From Poa pratensis (lineage: Eukaryota > Streptophyta > Magnoliopsida > Poales > Poaceae), in contig CAMZMU010000075.1 of assembly GCA_947311845.1 (NCBI GenBank), forward strand, positions 19,071,366 through 19,135,365: 64,000 bases of DNA, given 5' to 3'. Below the pieces are notes generated by a model. The model did not search any database, was not told where the DNA came from, and saw only the letters and a program-made list of their open reading frames with translations. The first letter of the stretch is position 1. Every line of letters starts with the position of its first letter. A program made the position numbers and the translations under genes. This document shows, piece after piece, positions 1 through 9,365 of this stretch.

Positions 1-1080
1 GAGAGATACAGGGAGAAGAAGAAGGATCTTCATATGGTGTTCATTGACTTGGAGAAGGCGTATGATAAGATACCACGGAATGTCATGTGGTGGGCCTTGG
101 AGAAACACAAAGTCCCAACAAAGTACATTACCCTCATTAAGGATATGTATGATAATGTTGTGACAAGTGTTCGAACAAGTGATGGCGACACCGATGACTT
201 TCCAATTAAAATAGGACTGCACCAGGGGTCAGCTTTGAGCCCTTATCTCTTTACTTTGGTGATGGATGAGGTCACAGGGGATATACAAGGAGATATCCCA
301 TGGTGTATGCTCTTTGCGGATGATGTGGTGCTAATTGACGATAGTCGGGCGGGGGTTAATAGAAAGTTAGAGCTGTGGAGGCGGACTCTAGAATCGAAAG
401 GTTTTAGGCTTAGTAGAACCAAAACTGAGTACATGAGGTGCAGTTTCAGTACTACTAGGCACGAGGAGGAAGAGGTTAGGCTTGATGGACAGGTGGTACC
501 TGAGAAAGACACCTTCCGATATTTGGGGTCTATGCTCCAGAAGGATGGTGATATCGATGAAGATGTGAGTCATCGAATCAAAGCTGGTTGGATGAAGTGG
601 CGCCAAGCTTCTGGCGTCCTCTGTGATAGGAAAGTGCCACAAAAGCTAAAAGGCAAGTTCTATAGGACGGCGATTCGACCTGCGATGTTGTATGGCGCAG
701 AATGTTGGCCGACCAAGAGACGACATATCCAACAGTTAGGTGTAGCGGAGATGCGCATGTTGAGATGGATATGTGGCCACACAAGAAAGGACCGGGTTAG
801 GAATGATGATATACGTGAGAGAGTTGGGGTAGCACCAATTGAAGAGAAGGTTGTCCAACACCGTCTAAGATGGTTTGGTCATATAGAACGTAGGCCTCCG
901 GAAGCGCCATTGCATACCGGACGGATAAAGCGGGATGAGAATGTTAAGAGGGGTCGTGGTAGGCCAAACTTGACATGGGAGGAGTCTGTTAAGAGAGATC
1001 TGAAGGATTGGAATATCACCAAAGAACTAGCCATGGATAGGGCTGCGTGGAAGTTAGCTATCCATGTGCCAGAACCATGA
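1..1080 (+). CDS. RTE-type reverse transcriptase, C-terminal part (partial at window start)
   Basis: This frame encodes the catalytic and C-terminal part of a LINE reverse transcriptase, which copies the element RNA at the target site. The [10 protein letters not shown] motif (A box) lies at about residues 14-23 counting from base 1. The LHQGSALSP motif (B box) is near residue 75, and the FADD catalytic motif (C box) near residue 106. The C-terminal half has the RWFGHIERR segment usual in plant RTE proteins. The frame is open from the first base with no stop until 1080, so the start codon lies upstream and the first visible ATG at 34 is internal. No frameshift is visible, so this copy could be fairly young. 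Confidence 0.88.
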   Translation, partial: ERYREKKKDLHMVFIDLEKAYDKIPRNVMWWALEKHKVPTKYITLIKDMYDNVVTSVRTSDGDTDDFPIKIGLHQGSALSPYLFTLVMDEVTGDIQGDIPWCMLFADDVVLIDDSRAGVNRKLELWRRTLESKGFRLSRTKTEYMRCSFSTTRHEEEEVRLDGQVVPEKDTFRYLGSMLQKDGDIDEDVSHRIKAGWMKWRQASGVLCDRKVPQKLKGKFYRTAIRPAMLYGAECWPTKRRHIQQLGVAEMRMLRWICGHTRKDRVRNDDIRERVGVAPIEEKVVQHRLRWFGHIERRPPEAPLHTGRIKRDENVKRGRGRPNLTWEESVKRDLKDWNITKELAMDRAAWKLAIHVPEP

Positions 1081-1144
1081 CCTGGTTTCGAGATCTTATG
1101 GGTTTCAACTCTAGCCTACCCCAACTTGTTTGGGAAAAAAGGCT

Positions 1145-1178
<34 letters not shown>

Positions 1179-1190
1179 CGTCGTCTTCAT
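1..1190 (+). mobile_element. 3' part of an RTE-type non-LTR retrotransposon (LINE)
   Basis: The window opens inside a LINE. Its reverse transcriptase frame is open from base 1 and stops at 1080. A short 3' UTR of about 60 bases follows, then a (TTG)n run at about 1144-1176 and a few TCG units. A short-repeat tail in place of poly(A) is typical of plant RTE-clade elements. The endonuclease domain would lie left of the window. No target-site duplication can be checked because the 5' end is outside. Confidence 0.85.
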
Positions 1191-1458
1191 GTAATGAAAA
1201 AGTAATCCTCTAGGTGGTCAAATTCTCTATAAACCATGAAAAAGTAAGCAATTTTCTGTTACCTGATGTGAAGTACGTGAAAATAATCTCTCTATCTTCG
1301 TAAATGAACAGCATGTATAGAACAGCAACATAGAAGAGTAAGATAACAAAATGCTTATGCAATATGTAGCCTTATTCAATTTCGAACATAGTCAATGGAA
1401 GTAGGTTCCAAGACTATCTGAAATACAATGGAAGGAGTAGCTGCCCAAACATCAAAAG

Positions 1459-1651
1459 CTATGTGAACGACAATGCTAATGGTACGATTCGTTCATCAAT
1501 GCCCTGTGGTACACCCATCTGTCCGAATAGAGCTCCTTTACCATCAGACATATCAATAACAGAATATAGTTCACCTTGGCAAGGAATGGGATACTGTTCT
1601 TGGGGATATCTGATGAGTTGACTTTCCCATTCAACAATGTACTCTTTTTTA
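1459..1651 (-). pseudogene. orphan terminal coding exon, product not recognised
   Basis: On the minus strand an open stretch of about 60 codons ends at a TAG at 1459-1461. It reads like real protein, with segments such as PIPCQGELYSVIDMSDGKG and FGQMGVPQGIDERIVPLA. The composition is balanced and not repeat-derived. Upstream on the minus strand the frame runs into an A-rich stretch near 1650, where an acceptor AG could lie. No matching upstream exons are seen before the CRR3-like gene begins. It may be the last exon of a gene whose remainder is lost, or a captured fragment. I do not recognise the family. Confidence 0.4.
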
Positions 1652-2650
1652 TTTTGTTTTCTTAATCAGCTAGTGCTTTCGTACAGAAAGGTTTAAAGGT
1701 AAAAAACAAACAATACAACTTCAATGCAGCAGTTCAGAGACTAAGAGATACAACCACAAGGCAAGTGTTATGGGGTTTAGCCTAGTGGTAATGTAGCAAT
1801 CTATTAGAGCTGCAACGAAGCTGAAAGTTCATTTATGAAGGTTTGATATAGGTTACAGGAACATGCAGTCGGCAATTACCAATTTAGCATCGCTCAATGC
1901 TAAGGTGCTTGTATTATGTAGAAATCATTCACGGTGAACTGAAAAATCTAATTTGAGAGCTACTTCGGGGAATAAGTATTCGCTACTGCCACTGAGAGGA
2001 CTTCGCAAGATCATATCCTTCACCATATGACCTGCAACACTCACTAAACTAAGAATCTAACAGTAATCTGTATCAACATGAACACTGAGCTCAGCTGCTT
2101 GTGTATTCGAAATTTCAAATAGTCCATGTCATGAGTTCATATCCAGTGGACCAATTCATATCGTAGGGTGAACCCAAAAGTTCATCCTGAATTGAAACAG
2201 CTATGAGATTCACGGAAAATGATTCCAAGAGTAGTCAATCAACTTTGTATGATGGTCACCGAATCTGGAATGTAAACAAATTGTGTCCACAAAATCTAGA
2301 GTGTCTACAAATCTGTCAACCAAATAGGGTAAGTGCACAGATCACATTTGTGCCTTATCTACCTACTCCCTAGTTCTAGTACATAGGATGTACAGACAAA
2401 CATAGTCAGTTATGCTGCGCATGTGATAAATAACACTCATAACGAAAATCAATTCTACTTATTTCCAGTATGTATCCACATGTTGTTACTCCAAGTTCAA
2501 GAGGGCGAAGAAGAGAAGCAATTATATAACTTAATCATATCTTACAAAATAAGTAACTTCAATAGTGTGAATCATATCTACGACTATATTTTTCAAGTAT
2601 CCACATCTCATATAGCTGAGAGAAGATAGTTAAGAAACAGCCTAACACCC
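1652..2650. other. intergenic, no gene seen
   Basis: AT-rich sequence without a convincing coding frame, TIR or LTR. The right part may contain the 3' UTR of the CRR3-like gene, which stops at 2651. Confidence 0.4.
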
Positions 2651-3327
2651 TTACATCAGTAGATTATCCATATCCAGACCAGGAATATCAAACGGTAGCT
2701 TTATAACTCCAAGGGCAGTAAGCATGAGGAAGAGCCAGAGAGGAAAGATCTTCATGCAGAGCACCAAGACAGACTTTTGCCCTGACGAGAAGAGCAGTAG
2801 AGAGTAGAGAAAACAGTATCAGCCCAATCCACATAGCCCACAACATAAATCAGAAGTTCAGAACGATGGAAGAAGGTAATGCTTCTGACTTCTGAGGCAT
2901 GGCCCGAATCTTAGTAAAACTATTGCACAATGTACTCTTCAGTAAGTAGCTAGTAAGGCATGGTTTTGTAGTGACGCAGAAATCTTAATTAGGCAATTCA
3001 TAATTCAGAATCAGGACGTAAACTTCGTTTTTTTATTCGTAGTTACAGTGGACAACGTAGCACATACAGTCATTTTTTGAATATCGGTATTGCTTAAGAT
3101 GGCGAAGGGGGCTAGCGAGCGAGACCCATCATCACCTTGCTGTGCACGCGCCTCCGTGTTCTCGACGACCCACTCGGCGGCCTCGCGGATTCGGCGCTCG
3201 GCGTCGCTCTCCGGCTGGCCGATGGGCGTGGAGGCGAGGATCTTCATGAAACCGGACTGCTTGTCCTTCCCGGAGGCGGACGGGTCGTCGGAAGCGCCGA
3301 TGGCGCGCCGCACCTCCGCGACCGACG
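2651..3327 (-). pseudogene. CRR3: CRR3-like NDH subunit gene, 3' part of exon 1 and exon 2
   Basis: The minus strand holds the downstream half of a two-exon gene. Exon 1 continues from the retrotransposon junction (3322) to a donor after 3136. Exon 2 runs from 2781 to the stop at 2651-2653, and the phases agree. The protein contains PSVAEVRRAIGA across the insertion site, then REAAEWVVENTEAR. Exon 2 encodes a hydrophobic segment (KIFPLWLFLMLTALGVIKLPF) and ends in DNLLM. CRR3 is a small membrane subunit needed for chloroplast NAD(P)H dehydrogenase-like complex accumulation and cyclic electron flow. The assignment rests on remembered family features, namely the AIGA region, one membrane helix and the short acidic C-terminus. 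The gene is split by a 5.3 kb chromovirus, so this copy should not make normal product. Confidence 0.6.
3323..3327. repeat. 5-bp target-site duplication, left copy (CGACG)
   Basis: CGACG directly precedes the 5' LTR. The same five bases follow the 3' LTR at 8663-8667, as expected for LTR retrotransposon integration. Confidence 0.9.
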
Positions 3328-3595
3328 TGTCACGCCCTCTTCTGCCAAGATGGCGGACACCGAGTCGTCAAGCCCATCAAGCTAAGGCCCATCAAGCTAC
3401 AGTACCGATCGATCCACTTCCTGGATGTTATGTGCTTGTCCGTCGGGGGGCCGTGTGTGTGCATTGATTCTGAACTCTTTCTTCTACCTCGTGTGTATCC
3501 CATCTCCTCTAGTTCTTCTGCTCCTCACCTCCAATTCTGTATGAAACTCTGTTGAATTCCGGTGAATTAATACTATAGAGTTGAGGGACATCACA
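3328..3595 (+). repeat. 5' LTR of the Reina-like element
   Basis: The LTR has TG...CA ends and matches 8393-8662 except for a few differences: a shorter GT run near 3450, and single-base changes in the CTCGTGTG/CTCGTCTG and CCGGTGAA/CCGGTAAA segments. Confidence 0.95.
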
Positions 3596-3598
3596 ATC

Positions 3599-3610
3599 TG
3601 GTATCAGAGC
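3599..3610 (+). other. primer binding site (initiator Met tRNA)
   Basis: TGGTATCAGAGC lies three bases after the 5' LTR. It is complementary to the 3' end of plant initiator methionine tRNA, the usual primer for these elements. Confidence 0.93.
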
Positions 3611-3801
3611 TGAATCCGCTCCGCTCGCGCTCACAAATTCCCGAGATCGGACCCGAAAAATTCCACCGCGACAGGTGCTGAATCACTTCGGTGAATCGGC
3701 GCGAAATCCTCCGCGGGGTTGGGTCTGATTCAGGGCGAGCCGCGACGGCGCCGGCCAAGGCGGCTGTGCCATAGGCGCAGACCAATTTCGTCCTCACTAA
3801 G

Positions 3802-6800
3802 ATGGAAGCAGTACAGAAATCACTGGAGGAGATGCTCTCCAAGTTCACCGCGATCTCCGCGGAGATCAAGGAGGTCGGGACGGAGGTGGGCGGTCTGAAG
3901 AAGCAGATCGAGGACTTCGGCGAGGACCTCGACGGCGTCAAGCGCCGCCTCGTCGATCATGACAAGGCCGCGACCGCAGCCACGACCGCAACCTCAGCCA
4001 CGGCTGCGACCGCACCTCTGCCGCGGGTGGAGATTCCGCGGGCAAACAAGGCCCCGATGTCGGCGCGCTTCACCAACCTGCGTCTGCCGCTCCTCACTGC
4101 TCCAGGGACGGGGCAGGAGTTTCAGACGGCGCCCTCGTCACCCACTGATTTGGTGGAGGGTGAGCGTCAAGGAGATTTTATTGTGCGACCTCGACGGCAT
4201 GATTTTCCTCGATTCTCAGGTGATAAGCCATTACTCTGGATAGATCTTAGGATGACGTATTTCGAGATGTACAAGGTTCCTGAACATCACTGGGTTAGCA
4301 CTGCAACTCTGCACTTAGATGGTCACGCTGCATTATGGTTTCAGTCCTTTAAGCGCAGAAATAGATTGATTGCCTGGGATGTGTTCATGCAAGCAATTGT
4401 AGAGGAATTTGGTTTAGATGAGTTTGATGGACAGATGACCAAGTTACTGCAATTGAAACAAACTGGTACTGTAGTGGAATATTGCTTAGCTTTTGAGGAA
4501 TGCATGTATCATTTGATTTCTCTGGATGATACCCTCAGTCAGCGTTGGTTTGTCACTCAGTTTGTTTTTGGTCTCAAAGATGATGTTCGTTGTGCTGTGA
4601 GACTGCAAGGCCCAACAAGTATTACTAGAGCTGCATCCTTGGCTCGCATTCAGGAAGAAGAAAGTGAACATTGTCGCCCCAGGTCGCGTCCGAATGCTCC
4701 AACCAAGCATCCTCCAGCAATTCAGGCTATTGCTCAAAACACTGTCCCTCGCATTGAATGGGCAAAGAAGGCTGGCACTGATGATTTCCAGCGGGAGCGA
4801 CAGCTAAGAGATTTCAGGCGTGCCAACCATTTATGTTTCAAATGTGGTGACAAATATTCGAAAGAACATCAGTGTAAGAGATCTGGACAACTACTTACCA
4901 TCGAGGTTGGCGAGTTTGGTGAGGTGATTTCAGATGATGCAGAGCGTGCACTGGAGTTACTTGATGAACCAGTGGCTACTGCTAATTGCTGCCAATTGTC
5001 TGTAGATGCTCTGGCTGGTAATGATGGTGGTGAAACCATTCGTTTGAGAGCTCTGGTGGGAAATCAAGTGATGTTGCTGCTCATCGATTCCGGCAGTACA
5101 CACACTTTTGTCACTCGGAATTTCGCGGAACGTGCTGGGTGTGTGATCACGGCAGCACCTGCTTTACCTGTCAAAGTAGCAAATGGGGAAATCCTCACCT
5201 CGCAAGAACAAGTGCCAGGCCTTACATGGTGGACACAAGGACAGACTTTCACCACAGACATGCGTATTCTGGAATTAGGTGCTTATGATGCTATTCTTGG
5301 TGTCAACTGGTTGAAGCAATTTGGAAGAATGACAGTTGATTGGGAGGAAAAATACTTGTCCTTCCAGTACCACGGCAAGGAGATCACGTTGCGAGGTGTT
5401 GTGCAACCAACAACCAACACAGTTTCAGCTCTGTCAGCAGAGCAATTGCAGAAGTGGATTGCCGGAAATGAAGTGTGGGCAATGGCCGTGGTGGATCCAG
5501 TGGCACAAACTGTTGACAGCGACAAAACTGTTGTTTCTCCAGATTTACAAGGACTTCTGCAGCAATTCAATGACGTGTTTGAAGCACCTAATGATTTACC
5601 ACCACAACGAGCATTAGATCATGCCATACATTTGGAAAATGGAGCTCAACCTGTGAATTCTCGGCCGTACCGATACTCTCCACTTCAAAAGGATGAGATC
5701 GAACGACAAGTCCAGGAAATGTTGCAAGCAGGAATTATCACTGAAAGTATGAGTCCATTTGCTTCTCCCGTGCTGTTGGTCAAGAAAAAGGATGGGACAT
5801 GGCGATTTTGCATCGATTTTCGCCGTTTGAATCTGGTCACAGTAAAGAATAAATTTCCTATGCCAATTGTGGACGAGTTACTGGATGAATTGGCAGGCAC
5901 CAAATTCTTTTCTAAACTGGACTTAAGAGCTGGATATCACCAAATCCGAATGCGCCCTGAGGACGAAGAAAAGACAGCTTTTAAGACACATCATGGTCAT
6001 TTCCAGTTTAGAGTTATGCCTTTTGGTTTGACAAATGCTCCGGCCACTTTCCAGTGTATTATGAATTCTATTTTTGCCCCATTCTTGCGCAAATTTGTCA
6101 TCGTGTTCTTGGATGATATATTGGTTTATAGCAAGTCTTGGGCAGAGCATTTGGAACACTTGAAGCTGGTACTTGACAAGCTGAGAGAAAATAAGTTTTA
6201 TGCTAAGATGTCCAAGTGTAGCTTCGGACAGAGCAGTATTCAGTATTTGGGCCATATCATTTCTGATAAAGGTGTGGCGACTGATCCTGAGAAAACAGAG
6301 GCTATGGCAAATTGGCCGACACCAACTAATATTACTGAGTTGCGTTGTATTCTGGGAGTCACGGGTTATTACCGCAAATTTGTGGAACACTATGGACTCC
6401 TGACCAAACCTTTGACACAATTGTTAACTAAGAAATGTTTTGTGTGGACTGAAGCAGCAAATGAGGCTTTTCTGAAACTGAAGAAAGCCATGATTTCTAC
6501 ACCAGTGTTAGCATTACCTGATTTCAGTGTGCCATTCACTGTTGAGACAGATGCTTGTGACACAGGTGTTGGTGCTGTTCTAATGCAGCAAGGGCATCCT
6601 ATTGCTTATATGAGCAAAGCTTTAGGTATGGTAAATCAGAAGCGCTGTGTGTATGATAAGGAGTTTTTGGCTGTCATCATGGCTGTGGACAAGTGGCGCC
6701 AGTATTTGCAGCGTGGTAAATTTACTATCGTCACTGATCATAAAAGTCTCTGTAATCTCACTGACCAACTGAACTCGGATCTGCAAAAGAAAGCAATGGC

Positions 6801-8622
6801 AAAGTTGGGTGGTTTACAGTTTGAGATAAAGTATAGAAAGGGAGCTGAAAATGGTGCGGCTGATTCTTTATCTCGTGTGGGTCATTTACTGGATATCCAG
6901 GCAATATCTACATGTCAACCTGTGTGGTTGCAGGAAGTTTTGAACTCTTATGCTAATGATCTTGGAATGTCCACACTCCTTCAAGAATTAGCAGTTCACT
7001 CTCCTAATGCAAAAGGCTTTTCCTTGGAGAAAGGTGTCATTAAATACAAGGGAAGATTGGTTATTGGTGATAATCTTGCCCTGCAGACAAAACTGATATC
7101 ATCTCTGCATGATAGTGCGGTTGGCGGGCACTCCGGCATGCAGGCATCTTACCAGCGCATCAAACAGTTGTACTATTGGTCAGGTTTGAAACTGGCCATG
7201 GAAAACTATGTGAAGCAGTGTGTAGTATGTCAGCAAGCCAAGCATACACATCAAAAACCGGCTGGTTTACTGCAACCTTTGCCACCCCCTGCTGCTCCTT
7301 GGCAGGAAATCACCATGGATTTCATAGAAGGCCTTCCGCTGTCAGATGGTGCAAACAGTATCTTGGTGGTAGTCAACCGTTTAACCAAGTACGCTCACTT
7401 CTTGCCATTGCGACATCCTTATACTGCTGCTTCGGTTTCTAAGGTTTTCGTGGATAACATTGTTAAGTTACATGGGGTTCCTCTGGCTATCATTTCTGAT
7501 CGTGATAAAGTTTTCACGAGCCGTTTCTGGAAAGATTTGATCAGTTCTCTGGGCACTAAGCTGAATTACAGTACAGCTTACCATCCTCAAACCGATGGTC
7601 AGAGTGAGCGGGTAAATCAGTGCTTAGAACAGTATTTGCGATGTGCAGTCCAGGACAATCCGAAAAATTGGCGCAAATGGTTGGGACTGGCGGAATTCTG
7701 GTACAATTCGAGTTTCCATACTGCTATAGGTTGTTCTCCTTTCAAGGCTCTCTATCGCACTGAACCAAATTTTGGAGGAATGCCGAACCTGTTAGTATCG
7801 GAAAATTCTGTGGCTGAGGATACTACGTTGGAATACCAAGCACAAACTGAATTGCTTCATGCTCAACTCATCCGAGCTCAACAACGGATGAAGAGCTATG
7901 CTGACAAGAACAGGACTGAGAGACAGTTTTCTGTTGGCGATCAAGTTTTACTCAAACTTCAGCCTTATGCGCAGCAATCCGTGGTAAACAAACCATATCC
8001 AAAGTTGTCATACAAGTATTTTGGCCCCTATACAATTCTGGAGAAGATTGGGGAAGTTGCTTACAAGCTTGCCTTGCCAGCAGCGGCTCAGATTCACCCG
8101 GTGCTTCATGTGTCTCAACTCAAACCTTTCACTGCTAGTTACACTCCAGTGTATACGGACATTCCGGTGGTTCCAAGTTTCTCTGCTGCCAAGCCCGTTC
8201 CAGTGGCAATCCTGCAACGTCGCCTTGTTCGAAAAGGTAATGCAGCAGCTCCACAGATCCTTGTTAAGTGGGCACATCTGCCTGATGATATGGCTACATG
8301 GGAGGACTACTACGTCTTGAAGACTCGCTTTCCGGCTGCTCCGTTGTGGGAAGATGAACAAGATCGAGGAGCGCCTTCTCAAGGGGGGGAACTGTCACGC
8401 CCTCTTCTGCCAAGATGGCGGACACCGAGTCGTCAAGCCCATCAAGCTAAGGCCCATCAAGCTACAGTACCGATCGATCCACTTCCTGGATGTTATGTGC
8501 TTGTCCGTCGGGGGGCTGTGTGTGTGTGCATTGATTCTGAACTCTTTCTTCTACCTCGTCTGTATCCCATCTCCTCTAGTTCTTCTGCTCCTCACCTCCA
8601 ATTCTGTATGAAACTCTGTTGA
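3802..8622 (+). CDS. chromovirus gag-pol polyprotein with chromodomain
   Basis: One uninterrupted frame of 1,606 codons. From N to C terminus it holds a gag capsid region, a zinc knuckle (CFKCGDKYSKEHQC, about residue 345), a protease with the DSG active site (about 428) and a reverse transcriptase with FLDDIL (about 771). RNase H (TDACDTG, about 916) and an integrase follow. The integrase has an HHCC zinc finger (about 1103-1150) and catalytic D, D and E near residues 1172, 1232 and 1268. A chromodomain-like end (about 1467-1510, ILVKWAHLPDDMATWEDYY) is thought to steer integration to particular chromatin. No stop precedes the 3' LTR; the last 76 or so residues are translated from LTR sequence. 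The chosen start follows a leader of about 200 bases after the LTR. The intact frame suggests a potentially active copy. Confidence 0.97.
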   Translation: MEAVQKSLEEMLSKFTAISAEIKEVGTEVGGLKKQIEDFGEDLDGVKRRLVDHDKAATAATTATSATAATAPLPRVEIPRANKAPMSARFTNLRLPLLTAPGTGQEFQTAPSSPTDLVEGERQGDFIVRPRRHDFPRFSGDKPLLWIDLRMTYFEMYKVPEHHWVSTATLHLDGHAALWFQSFKRRNRLIAWDVFMQAIVEEFGLDEFDGQMTKLLQLKQTGTVVEYCLAFEECMYHLISLDDTLSQRWFVTQFVFGLKDDVRCAVRLQGPTSITRAASLARIQEEESEHCRPRSRPNAPTKHPPAIQAIAQNTVPRIEWAKKAGTDDFQRERQLRDFRRANHLCFKCGDKYSKEHQCKRSGQLLTIEVGEFGEVISDDAERALELLDEPVATANCCQLSVDALAGNDGGETIRLRALVGNQVMLLLIDSGSTHTFVTRNFAERAGCVITAAPALPVKVANGEILTSQEQVPGLTWWTQGQTFTTDMRILELGAYDAILGVNWLKQFGRMTVDWEEKYLSFQYHGKEITLRGVVQPTTNTVSALSAEQLQKWIAGNEVWAMAVVDPVAQTVDSDKTVVSPDLQGLLQQFNDVFEAPNDLPPQRALDHAIHLENGAQPVNSRPYRYSPLQKDEIERQVQEMLQAGIITESMSPFASPVLLVKKKDGTWRFCIDFRRLNLVTVKNKFPMPIVDELLDELAGTKFFSKLDLRAGYHQIRMRPEDEEKTAFKTHHGHFQFRVMPFGLTNAPATFQCIMNSIFAPFLRKFVIVFLDDILVYSKSWAEHLEHLKLVLDKLRENKFYAKMSKCSFGQSSIQYLGHIISDKGVATDPEKTEAMANWPTPTNITELRCILGVTGYYRKFVEHYGLLTKPLTQLLTKKCFVWTEAANEAFLKLKKAMISTPVLALPDFSVPFTVETDACDTGVGAVLMQQGHPIAYMSKALGMVNQKRCVYDKEFLAVIMAVDKWRQYLQRGKFTIVTDHKSLCNLTDQLNSDLQKKAMAKLGGLQFEIKYRKGAENGAADSLSRVGHLLDIQAISTCQPVWLQEVLNSYANDLGMSTLLQELAVHSPNAKGFSLEKGVIKYKGRLVIGDNLALQTKLISSLHDSAVGGHSGMQASYQRIKQLYYWSGLKLAMENYVKQCVVCQQAKHTHQKPAGLLQPLPPPAAPWQEITMDFIEGLPLSDGANSILVVVNRLTKYAHFLPLRHPYTAASVSKVFVDNIVKLHGVPLAIISDRDKVFTSRFWKDLISSLGTKLNYSTAYHPQTDGQSERVNQCLEQYLRCAVQDNPKNWRKWLGLAEFWYNSSFHTAIGCSPFKALYRTEPNFGGMPNLLVSENSVAEDTTLEYQAQTELLHAQLIRAQQRMKSYADKNRTERQFSVGDQVLLKLQPYAQQSVVNKPYPKLSYKYFGPYTILEKIGEVAYKLALPAAAQIHPVLHVSQLKPFTASYTPVYTDIPVVPSFSAAKPVPVAILQRRLVRKGNAAAPQILVKWAHLPDDMATWEDYYVLKTRFPAAPLWEDEQDRGAPSQGGELSRPLLPRWRTPSRQAHQAKAHQATVPIDPLPGCYVLVRRGAVCVCIDSELFLLPRLYPISSSSSAPHLQFCMKLC
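8379..8392 (+). other. polypurine tract of the Reina-like element
   Basis: An AAGGGGGGGA purine run sits immediately before the 3' LTR. It is the expected primer for plus-strand DNA synthesis. Here it is also coding, because the polyprotein frame passes through it. Confidence 0.85.
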
Positions 8623-8662
8623 ATTCCGGTAAATTAATACTATAGAGTTGAGGGACATCACA
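8393..8662 (+). repeat. 3' LTR of the Reina-like element
   Basis: A 270-bp LTR near-identical to 3328-3595, flanked on the right by the CGACG duplication at 8663-8667. It supplies the stop codon (ending at 8622) of the polyprotein. Confidence 0.95.
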
Positions 8663-8817
8663 CGACGGCTGGGTCGGAGCCGCCGCCGTGGGAGCCTTTC
8701 GGGGAGGTGACCCGGAGCACGGCGCCGGATACGTCGGACGGGGTCCTCGGAGGCGGTGGAGGCGACGATGGCGAGGCGCGGGGCGAAGGCGGCGGCGAGG
8801 TGCGACGCCATCGCCAT
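8663..8817 (-). pseudogene. CRR3: CRR3-like gene, 5' part of exon 1
   Basis: The minus-strand ATG at 8817 starts MAMASHLAAAFAPRLAIVAS, a Ser/Ala-rich N-terminus that would fit a chloroplast transit peptide. After the insertion site the downstream part (2651-3322) resumes in another frame. Removing the transposon and one target copy leaves exon 1 at 342 bases, one base short of what the exon 2 phase requires. The proline-rich frame that joins to PSVAEVRRAIGA can be followed upstream to about 8750, so a one-base loss probably lies near there. The locus therefore carries two lesions, the retrotransposon and a frame slip. The frame slip could also be a sequencing error. Confidence 0.55.
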
Positions 8818-9365
8818 GGAGCGTGTGACTGTCGAGCGTGTGGGGAGCAAATTCGCAGCCGATAAAGGTAGCTCTGTGCATATGACACGTGGGTCAGACC
8901 AGGCCCGTTTAGGCTTATGCCAGGTCGTACCGTGCCCGAGCCGGCCCATTAACCACCAATAGTCCGCACTGCGGCCATGGGCAGCCCGGCCAGGAGAGAC
9001 TGTATGACGACGTGTGCGACGATCGCTAGAAAAAGGGTTCCTTTTGGAAAGGAACCAGACAATCATTCTAATTGTGGCAAGTGTCGGTTTCTCCTCACAT
9101 GATCCAATTTTGTTTGTCTGCATGTCTGTCATGTGTCACAATTAGATTGAAAGTGGGGGAGTATGAGAGAGAAAGGGAGGGCATGCACGTACGTGGGCAT
9201 ACAATTTTGCCTTTTTGCCTTTTATTTTTCAAATCCGAATTTTAAAAACGAAATATCTTGAGAACCGTTTATCCAAATTACGAACCGTTTTCACTTTTGA
9301 GCTCCTCGCGTCGAGATCTTTAAAACTAGATCCCATGTTGATATGTTTCGACGAACTTTTTTTTT
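8818..9365. other. CRR3-like upstream region and unclassified repeat
   Basis: This would hold the promoter of the minus-strand CRR3-like gene; no clear TATA box was found. From about 9190 the sequence changes to an AT-rich block (AAACGAAATATCTTGAGAACCG and following) that I associate with dispersed grass repeats, leading directly into the minisatellite. Confidence 0.4.

Larger units (their letters stand above)
3328..8662 (+). mobile_element. complete Reina-like chromovirus (Ty3/gypsy LTR retrotransposon)
   Basis: The element is 5,335 bp, with two near-identical LTRs (268 and 270 bp) that begin TGTCACG and end CATCACA. It has an initiator-Met tRNA primer site at 3599, one gag-pol frame with a C-terminal chromodomain, a G-rich polypurine tract before the 3' LTR, and a CGACG target duplication. 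The small size, very short LTRs and chromodomain fit the Reina clade. By eye the LTRs differ at about three bases plus one 2-bp indel, so the insertion is recent, around 0.4 million years under the rate often used for grass LTRs. It interrupts exon 1 of the CRR3-like gene in the opposite orientation. Confidence 0.96.

Noticed and set aside
3090..3467. Plus-strand frame of 125 codons across the 5' LTR border
   Set aside because: It is antisense to the CRR3-like exon and then runs into the LTR; the shared tail comes from the same LTR frame as the polyprotein end.
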